From Aquifex aeolicus (GTDB lineage Bacteria; Aquificota; Aquificia; Aquificales; Aquificaceae), in assembly GCA_015661465.1 (NCBI GenBank), contig DQVZ01000129.1:1-10858 (forward strand): DNA of 10,858 bases. The letters are read 5' to 3'. A program made the translations under genes and the position numbers. Positions 5,792 to 10,858 of the stretch are shown piece after piece. Each line of letters starts with the position of its first letter. The first letter of the stretch is position 1. Below the pieces are notes generated by a model, which was not told the DNA's origin, made no database searches, and was given only the letters and a program-made list of their open reading frames with translations.

Positions 5792-8266
5792 ATGGAATTT
5801 CTTAAAGATTTCGGAAAAACAGCGCTGATTCATAAGGATTCCCTAATTTCCTATTCTGAACTTATTGAAAATGTAAAATCTTACGCAACGTTAATAGACA
5901 TTCTTCCCGATGAAAGAGTTGCGATAGTTTCCGAAAATCGTCCCGAGTGGGTTTATGCCTTTTTCGGAATTTGGAAAAGGGGCGGTATAGTTGTCCCGAT
6001 AGACTTCATGTCTACTCCTGAAGAAATTAGATACATTCTTGAGGATAGTTCCCCACGTATAATTTTTTGTTCGGATACCACTTTTGAGAATGTCAAGAAA
6101 GCTGCAGAAGGATTAGACGTTGAGGTTATTAATTTTGACCGAGTAATTCTCCCGGCCCCTTGGGAAGGAAAGATTTCAAGAGATGAAAAAGATATAGCCA
6201 TACTTCCTTACACTTCTGGAACTACTGGTAACCCAAAAGGTGTTATGCTTACCTATAGAAATATTATTTCAAATATAGAAGGCATAGCCCATGTAGGCAT
6301 TGCTGACGAAAACGATATAACTTTAGCAATTCTTCCCTTTCATCATATGTATCCCCTAATGACTACTTTGTTATTACCTCTATATTTAGGTGCAACTATA
6401 GTATTTCTCGATAAATTGACTCCGGAAGACATACTCAATAAGCTCCAGAAATACCGTATCACAATTCTTATAGGAGTTCCGAGACTGTATCAACTTTTCC
6501 ATAGAAGAATAATGGAACAAATAGAAAAGAAGAAATTCGCGAAAATCCTTTTTAGACTTATGGAAAGATTAGAAAACCAAAAGCTACGAAGAAAAGTTTT
6601 CAGCAAAGTTCATAAAGTGTTTGGAGGAAATATAAAGTATATGGTAAGCGGAGGAGCAAAACTTCCTTTAGAAGTGGCTAGAGATTTCACAACTCTTGGC
6701 TTTACCGTAATAGAAGGCTACGGGCTTACAGAAACTTCTCCGATTGTTTCCTTCAACCCTCCCGATAGAATAAAGCTGGGTTCTGTAGGTATTCCCATAG
6801 AAGGCATTCAGGTAATGACAACAGATGAAGGAGAGATTGTGGTGAAGGGAGATAACGTTATGAAAGGCTATTGGAAGAAGCCTTCGGAGACGGAAAAGGT
6901 AATAATAGACGGATGGTTTTACACAGGTGATTTAGGGTATATAGATGAAGAAGGATATATATTTATAACCGGACGGAAAAAGGAAATAATTGTCCTCGGA
7001 AGCGGTAAGAACATTTTTCCAGAAGAAATAGAGAACAAAATTTTAGAAAAAGCTTCTTTTATAAAGGAAGTAGGGGTTTTCGAAAAGGGAGGAAAGCTAT
7101 ACGCTCTTATATATCCTGATTTAGAGAAAATAAAAAGCTTAAAAATCACGAACCTTCATGAAACGATAAAGTGGGAGGTAATAGACCGGGTCAACAGAGA
7201 ACTTCCCGAGTGGAAAAGAGTTGTAGGGTTTAAGATTGTGGAAACTGAACTTCCTAAAACTAGACTCGGCAAACTAAGGAGATTTTTGCTTCCCCAATTA
7301 TACGAGAAAGCGGATAAGATGAAAAGAAAACAAGAGGAAGATGACTTTACTATATTTGAAACAGAGGAAGGTAAAATCATAAAGGATTTTCTGGAAAAAC
7401 TTACTAAGAAAGATATACATCCCTCTGACCATTTGGAAATAGATTTGGGACTTGACTCCCTTGCCAAAGTGGAGCTTTTAGGTTTTCTCGAAACTACATT
7501 TGACCTAAGTCTTTCAGAAGAAGAACTGGCAGAAAACATAGTAGTCAGAGACTTAATAGAATTTGTAAGAAACAAAAGAGGTAAAGTTTCCCCGAGGGGA
7601 ATTTCTTGGAAAGATATTTTGGAAAAAGCTCCTGCTTACAAACTTTATAATTTCCCGTTTATATACAACTTTGGTAGAAATTTATTAAAGCTATACTTTA
7701 AGCTTTACCACCGAATAGATGTAAGAGGTGTTGAGAATCTTCCCGAACCTCCGTTTATAATAGCTCCCAATCACCAAAGCTATTTAGATGCCTTCGCTGT
7801 AGCTTCTGTGCTTCCCAAAAATATAGCTGAAAAAACTTATTTCCTAGGAGAAGAAAAGTACTTTAAAAAATTTCCTGCTTCACTCTTCGGTAAATTGTCC
7901 CATGTGATTACTGTTAACGTAAATAGAGGTTTAAAAGAGTCCCTTCAGAAAACTGCTTACGCTTTAAAATCCGGAAAAGTTGTGGTTATATTTCCGGAAG
8001 GAGCAAGGACAAGAACGGGAGACTTGATGGAGTTTAAGAAAGGTGTCTCAATCCTTTCAAAAGAGCTACAGGTTCCGATAGTGCCGGTTGCCATAGATGG
8101 AGCTTATGAGGCTTGGTCTATTTACGATAAGTTTCCGAAGCCGAGGAAAATAAAAATCATGTTCGGAAAACCTATAGAGCCGAATGCAAAATCCTACGAT
8201 GAGATAACAAAGGAACTGGAGGATTGGGTAAAAGATATGTTTCTCTTTTTAAGAAAAGAGAAATAA
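5792..8266 (+). CDS. aas: Tri-domain acyl-chain enzyme: AMP-forming acyl-ACP/CoA synthetase, ACP domain, PlsC-type acyltransferase
   Basis: The 824-residue protein is likely to activate fatty acids and pass them to a lysophospholipid or lysophosphatidate. The N-terminal ligase (about 1-510) has the ATP loop YTSGTTGNPKG (140-150), GYGLTET (309-315), YTGD (377-380), GRKKE near 394 and the C-terminal catalytic lysine K494 in LPKTRLGK. A short acyl-carrier domain follows (about 520-595), with LGLDSLAKVE, where S556 is the expected phosphopantetheine site. The C-terminal acyltransferase (about 620-820) has NHQSYLD (catalytic H661 and D666), FPEGARTRTGD (734-744) and VPVAIDG. E. coli Aas has acyltransferase and ligase in the opposite order and no ACP, so the symbol is by analogy. 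Substrate is unproven. It starts 8 bases after motB2 without a clear Shine-Dalgarno and may be co-transcribed with the stator genes. Its last codons form half of a perfect inverted repeat. Confidence 0.87.
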   Translation: MEFLKDFGKTALIHKDSLISYSELIENVKSYATLIDILPDERVAIVSENRPEWVYAFFGIWKRGGIVVPIDFMSTPEEIRYILEDSSPRIIFCSDTTFENVKKAAEGLDVEVINFDRVILPAPWEGKISRDEKDIAILPYTSGTTGNPKGVMLTYRNIISNIEGIAHVGIADENDITLAILPFHHMYPLMTTLLLPLYLGATIVFLDKLTPEDILNKLQKYRITILIGVPRLYQLFHRRIMEQIEKKKFAKILFRLMERLENQKLRRKVFSKVHKVFGGNIKYMVSGGAKLPLEVARDFTTLGFTVIEGYGLTETSPIVSFNPPDRIKLGSVGIPIEGIQVMTTDEGEIVVKGDNVMKGYWKKPSETEKVIIDGWFYTGDLGYIDEEGYIFITGRKKEIIVLGSGKNIFPEEIENKILEKASFIKEVGVFEKGGKLYALIYPDLEKIKSLKITNLHETIKWEVIDRVNRELPEWKRVVGFKIVETELPKTRLGKLRRFLLPQLYEKADKMKRKQEEDDFTIFETEEGKIIKDFLEKLTKKDIHPSDHLEIDLGLDSLAKVELLGFLETTFDLSLSEEELAENIVVRDLIEFVRNKRGKVSPRGISWKDILEKAPAYKLYNFPFIYNFGRNLLKLYFKLYHRIDVRGVENLPEPPFIIAPNHQSYLDAFAVASVLPKNIAEKTYFLGEEKYFKKFPASLFGKLSHVITVNVNRGLKESLQKTAYALKSGKVVVIFPEGARTRTGDLMEFKKGVSILSKELQVPIVPVAIDGAYEAWSIYDKFPKPRKIKIMFGKPIEPNAKSYDEITKELEDWVKDMFLFLRKEK
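8240..8263. repeat. Perfect 10-bp inverted repeat (4-base loop) at the end of the aas-like gene, between convergent genes
   Basis: TTTCTCTTTT and AAAAGAGAAA flank the loop TAAG, covering the codons for the last residues of the ligase/acyltransferase. It sits 14 bases beyond the convergent dnaK stop, so both transcripts would read into it. No run of T follows on either strand and the stem is mostly A-T, so a classical intrinsic terminator is not shown. It may be an end-protecting hairpin or a weak two-way terminator, or a by-product of a lysine-rich C-terminus. Confidence 0.4.
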
Positions 8267-8277
8267 AGAAGAAAGAA

Positions 8278-10173
8278 TTAATCAACAGGTTTAGCCTCTA
8301 CCTCTCCGTCATCTTCCCGGCCCTTTTTCTCACTACCTGCGGATTTTCCAGCTTCACCGTATAAAGTAGTTCCCAACTTTGAAGACACTTGTAAAACTCT
8401 ATCTGTAATTCTTCTTACTTGCTCTATATCCGTCGCGGTTTCTATCGCTTTTTTCGCTTCTTCTATTGCTTTTTCAGCTTCTTGTTTTACATCAGAAGGT
8501 ATCTTTTCCCCGGCTTCTTTTATTGTTTTCTCAAGCTGATAGACTAAGTGGTCAAGCTGATTCTTAGCTTCTATGAGTTCCTTTTTCTTCCTGTCTTCTT
8601 CAGCATGTTCTTCGGCTTCTTTGATAATCTTTTCAATTTCTTCAGGTGTGAGACCGGAGGAAATCTCTACCCTTACGGACTGCTCTTTTCCTGTTCCTAA
8701 ATCTTTAGCGGTAACGTGAAGTATACCGTCAGCGTCTATGTCAAAACAAACTTCTATCTTCGGCACACCCCGGGGAGCTGGCGGTATACCAGTTAGGTAG
8801 AACTTGGCAAGGGATTTATTATCCTTTGCGAGGGGTCTTTCTCCTTGGAGAACGTGAATTTCAACCTCCGTTTGATAATCACGAGCTGTAGTGAATACTT
8901 CACACTTTCTTACGGGTATTGGAGTATTTCTCGGAATAAGCACCGTCATAACTCCTCCGTAGGTTTCCACTCCAAGAGACAGGGGTGTTACGTCCACCAA
9001 AACTATCTCCTTAACTTCTCCTGCGAGAACTCCGGCTTGAATAGCGGCACCCATAGCTACAACTTCATCCGGATTAAGGCCTTTGTGGGGTTCCTTTCCG
9101 AAGAATTCCTTAATCCTTTGTTGGACGAGTGGAATTCTTGTTGAGCCACCCACCAATACAATTTCATCTATGTCTGAAGGTTTGAGTTTTGCGTCTTCAA
9201 GAGCCTGTTTCACTATTTCTATTGTCCTGTCGATTAGGTCTTTTATCATTTCCTCCAGCCTTGCCCTGGTGAGCTTCTTTTGTAAGTGGAGAGGTTGATT
9301 GGTATTCGGGTCTATAGTTATGAAAGGCAGATTAATTTCAGTTTCCATCTTAAAGGATAGTTCCTTCTTTGCCTGCTCCGCAGCCTCCTTTAATCTTTGA
9401 AGTGCAGTTCTATCCTGTCTTAAATCTATTCCGTGTTCTTTCTTAAACTCTTCAATTAACCAATCCATTATCCTCTCATCTATATTTGCTCCACCCAAAT
9501 GGGTATCTCCGGAAGTAGCTTTTACTTCGATAACCCCATCACCACCTTCTAAGATTGATACGTCAAAGGTTCCTCCGCCGAAATCGTATACAAGTATCCT
9601 TACGCTTTCCTTCTTGTGAAGACCATAGGCCATTGATGCAGCCGTTGGTTCGTTTAATATTCTTACAACTTCCAATCCGGCTATTCTTCCCGCATCCTTG
9701 GTAGCCTGTCTTTGTCTTTCATTAAAGTATGCGGGAACGGTAATTACAGCCTTTTTAACAGGTTCACCTAAGAAAGCTTCTGCAGCTTCTTTAAGTTTCC
9801 TTAAAACATGAGCTCCTATCTCTTCGGGTCTTACCAGCTTTCCGGCGTTCGGTATATCAAAAACGGCATCACCCTTCTCATCGGCAACAACTTTGTAAGA
9901 AACCCTTTTAGCTTCGTTTCTTACCTCATCAAACTTTCTTCCGATAAATCTCTTACTTTCGTAAACTGTATTTTCTGGGTCGAGTACCGCTCTTCTTTTA
10001 GCAGGCTCCCCTACTAAAATTTCTTTTTCTTTAGTCCATGAAACTACCGAAGGTGTTAATCTTGAACCTTCCTGATTTTGAATCACTACAGCTTCGTCTC
10101 CCATCATTACGGAAACAACGGAGTTAGTCGTTCCAAGGTCTATACCAATTATCTTTTCCTTTTTTTCGGCCAT
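8278..10173 (-). CDS. dnaK: Chaperone protein DnaK (Hsp70)
   Basis: The 631-residue cytoplasmic Hsp70 binds exposed hydrophobic peptide segments in an ATP-dependent cycle with DnaJ and GrpE. The nucleotide-binding domain (1 to about 390) has GIDLGTTNS (10-18), K74 in [21 protein letters not shown] with T202, and LVGGSTRIP (340-348). The interdomain linker is [11 protein letters not shown]. The substrate-binding beta domain runs to about 507 and a helical lid from 508 to about 605. An acidic, variable tail ends EAKPVD; the EEVD-type end of eukaryotic Hsp70s is absent, as in bacteria generally. The N-terminal lobe keeps the insertion around residues 80-105 that is common in Gram-negative Hsp70s and absent in Gram-positives. 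Here dnaK stands apart from grpE, dnaJ and hrcA. It is convergent with the upstream acyl-chain enzyme gene and has its own strong promoter and ribosome-binding site. Confidence 0.98.
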   Translation of the reverse strand: MAEKKEKIIGIDLGTTNSVVSVMMGDEAVVIQNQEGSRLTPSVVSWTKEKEILVGEPAKRRAVLDPENTVYESKRFIGRKFDEVRNEAKRVSYKVVADEKGDAVFDIPNAGKLVRPEEIGAHVLRKLKEAAEAFLGEPVKKAVITVPAYFNERQRQATKDAGRIAGLEVVRILNEPTAASMAYGLHKKESVRILVYDFGGGTFDVSILEGGDGVIEVKATSGDTHLGGANIDERIMDWLIEEFKKEHGIDLRQDRTALQRLKEAAEQAKKELSFKMETEINLPFITIDPNTNQPLHLQKKLTRARLEEMIKDLIDRTIEIVKQALEDAKLKPSDIDEIVLVGGSTRIPLVQQRIKEFFGKEPHKGLNPDEVVAMGAAIQAGVLAGEVKEIVLVDVTPLSLGVETYGGVMTVLIPRNTPIPVRKCEVFTTARDYQTEVEIHVLQGERPLAKDNKSLAKFYLTGIPPAPRGVPKIEVCFDIDADGILHVTAKDLGTGKEQSVRVEISSGLTPEEIEKIIKEAEEHAEEDRKKKELIEAKNQLDHLVYQLEKTIKEAGEKIPSDVKQEAEKAIEEAKKAIETATDIEQVRRITDRVLQVSSKLGTTLYGEAGKSAGSEKKGREDDGEVEAKPVD

Positions 10174-10180
10174 TTTATCT

Positions 10181-10187
10181 ACCTCCC
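10181..10187 (-). promoter_or_regulatory. Strong ribosome-binding site of dnaK
   Basis: The minus strand reads GGGAGGT, 7 bases before the dnaK ATG at 10173. It is the best Shine-Dalgarno match in the window and fixes the start. The start regions of rnr, motA and mtnD show none. Confidence 0.85.
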
Positions 10188-10201
10188 ATTTTCTACACTT
10201 T

Positions 10202-10230
10202 ATTATAAAAATTTAGTAAATTTATGTCAA
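10202..10230 (-). promoter_or_regulatory. Exact-consensus sigma-70 promoter of dnaK (TTGACA, 17-bp spacer, TATAAT)
   Basis: On the minus strand TTGACA covers 10230-10225 and TATAAT covers 10207-10202, with a 17-base A/T-rich spacer. Both hexamers and the spacing match the primary sigma-factor consensus exactly. Transcription would start near 10195, giving a leader of about 20 bases that includes the ribosome-binding site. There is no CIRCE inverted repeat and no recognisable sigma-32-type promoter, so the sequence suggests high constitutive expression. Confidence 0.88.
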
Positions 10231-10270
10231 GTTATTTAATTTTAGCATTATTAAGGCTGGATAAAGAAAA

Positions 10271-10276
10271 TAAAAT
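10271..10276 (+). promoter_or_regulatory. Possible -10 box (TAAAAT) for the methionine-salvage genes
   Basis: TAAAAT matches TATAAT at 5 of 6 positions. The region 17 bases upstream (TTATTA, 10248-10253) is a weak -35. The start site would fall near 10283, leaving a leader of about 9 bases without a Shine-Dalgarno. In DNA this rich in A and T the match is only suggestive; a second TAAAAT lies at 10278-10283. Confidence 0.3.
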
Positions 10277-10291
10277 GTAAAATTTATTTTT

Positions 10292-10843
10292 ATGAGCAGA
10301 TTAAGGATTTATTCAGAAAGCGGGGAATTGTTGGAAGATATATCATCACCCGAAGAAATAGCTAAGAAGCTCGAAGAGATAGGAGTACTCTTTGAAAGAT
10401 GGGCAGCAAATAAACCTCTCAGAGAAAATCCTTCGGACGAAGAAATAATAGAGGCTTATAAACATGAAATAGACAAGTTAATCGATAAATACGGATTCCA
10501 GTCCTACGATGTAATCGCCATGACTCCGGACCATCCCAAAAAGGAAGAACTGAGACAGAAATTCTTAAAAGAACATACCCACAGTGATTTCGAGGTTAGA
10601 TACTTTGTCTACGGAGATGGAGTGTTTTACCTACATCCTAACGATAAAGTTTACATACTTCATTGCACAGCGGGAGACCTTATAAGTGTACCTCCCAACA
10701 CTAAACACTGGTTTGACATGGGGGAAAATCCTAACTTCAAGTGCATAAGGCTTTTCACTACACCGGAGGGTTGGGTGGCCGAATACACGGGTTCGGATAT
10801 AGCGGAAAAGTTTCCCAAGTATGAGGAAGTGGTAAATGATTAA
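10292..10843 (+). CDS. mtnD: Acireductone dioxygenase (methionine salvage)
   Basis: The 183-residue cupin enzyme cleaves acireductone (1,2-dihydroxy-3-keto-5-methylthiopentene) with O2. With iron the family gives the 2-keto acid precursor of methionine plus formate; with nickel it gives methylthiopropionate, formate and CO. The metal ligands are plain: H95 and H97 in EHTHSDFEVRYFV, E101, and H139 in VPPNTKHWFD. They align with the H-x-H-x3-E...H set of the family. The cupin core spans about 75-165 and is preceded by an acidic helical region, as is usual, and the length is typical. It diverges from dnaK and overlaps the next gene's start, which by its first residues looks like enolase-phosphatase, the preceding step of the same pathway. 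No Shine-Dalgarno is visible at the ATG. The use of O2 suits an aerobic or microaerophilic organism. Confidence 0.93.
   Translation: MSRLRIYSESGELLEDISSPEEIAKKLEEIGVLFERWAANKPLRENPSDEEIIEAYKHEIDKLIDKYGFQSYDVIAMTPDHPKKEELRQKFLKEHTHSDFEVRYFVYGDGVFYLHPNDKVYILHCTAGDLISVPPNTKHWFDMGENPNFKCIRLFTTPEGWVAEYTGSDIAEKFPKYEEVVND
10823..10827 (+). promoter_or_regulatory. Ribosome-binding site for the gene starting at 10836
   Basis: GAGGA lies 8 bases before the ATG at 10836, inside mtnD. It supports the reality of the overlapping downstream start. Confidence 0.55.
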
Positions 10844-10858
10844 AGCTATTCTCCTCGA
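10836..10858 (+). CDS. mtnC: Start of a probable enolase-phosphatase E1 (MtnC), cut by the window edge
   Basis: An ATG at 10836, in another frame and overlapping the last 8 bases of mtnD, begins MIKAILL. MtnC proteins of the HAD family commonly start M-I-K-A-I followed by a hydrophobic strand and the catalytic Asp. Only seven full codons are visible, so the identification leans on position. MtnC makes acireductone, the substrate of the dioxygenase just upstream. A GAGGA ribosome-binding site lies 8 bases before the ATG. Confidence 0.6.

Noticed and set aside
7156..7575. Long open frame on the minus strand inside the aas-like gene
   Set aside because: It lies wholly within the ligase and ACP coding region, is Ser/Phe-rich as expected from reading Lys/Glu-rich genes backwards, and has no family signature. 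Other antisense frames in the window look the same.
8240..8263. Calling the inverted repeat an intrinsic terminator
   Set aside because: Neither strand has a T run after the stem and the stem is mostly A-T; kept as a repeat.
10240..10262. TTAGCA near dnaK as part of a CIRCE operator
   Set aside because: Only six bases match one half-site and no inverted partner (GAGTGCTAA) is present.
1..10858. CRISPR array, transposon ends, tRNA or rRNA genes
   Set aside because: I saw no regularly spaced repeats, transposase, tRNA cloverleaf or rRNA segment on either strand.

Overview
The window looks like the chromosome of a hyperthermophilic, flagellated bacterium of the Aquificota. I recognise the gene set and protein styles as those of Aquifex aeolicus or a close relative; this is recognition, not a database result. 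The supporting signs are Lys/Glu-rich proteins, AGA and ATA codons used throughout, gaps between genes of mostly 0-15 bases, one motA followed by two motB genes, and an acyl-ACP synthetase-type enzyme fused to an ACP and a PlsC domain. No stretch over 300 bases lacks a gene. The two longest gaps (3506-3620 and 10174-10291) are both divergent promoter regions. I see no RNA genes, insertion sequences, CRISPR arrays or origins.

Left block (1-3505). The last 38 codons of a plus-strand gene, probably recG, end one base from the stop of a minus-strand gene. The minus strand carries a compact three-gene run, read right to left. It holds rnr (RNase R), then a small regulator joining a DeoR-type winged helix to a cysteine-rich NosL-like domain, then a short FlgF/FlgG-family rod protein gene. 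The last two overlap as TAATG.

Middle block (3621-8266, plus strand). motA, motB1 and motB2 encode flagellar stator subunits and are followed after 8 bases by an 824-residue protein with the order AMP-ligase, ACP, PlsC acyltransferase. A near-consensus sigma-28 -10 element (ACCGATAA) lies just before motA, as expected for late flagellar genes. MotB2 has a decayed peptidoglycan-binding site, while MotB1's is intact.

Right block (8278-10858). dnaK lies on the minus strand, convergent with the ligase/acyltransferase gene, with a perfect 10-bp inverted repeat at the junction. Its promoter is an exact TTGACA-N17-TATAAT followed by a strong ribosome-binding site, and I see no CIRCE operator. Diverging from dnaK is an acireductone dioxygenase gene (mtnD), whose 3' end overlaps the start of what looks like mtnC (enolase-phosphatase). 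These two catalyse consecutive steps of methionine salvage.

The most notable points are the winged-helix/NosL fusion regulator beside a flagellar gene, the tri-domain acyl-chain enzyme, the tandem and unequal MotB pair, and the contrasting promoter designs. All main genes belong to known families; I found no wholly new multi-gene system.
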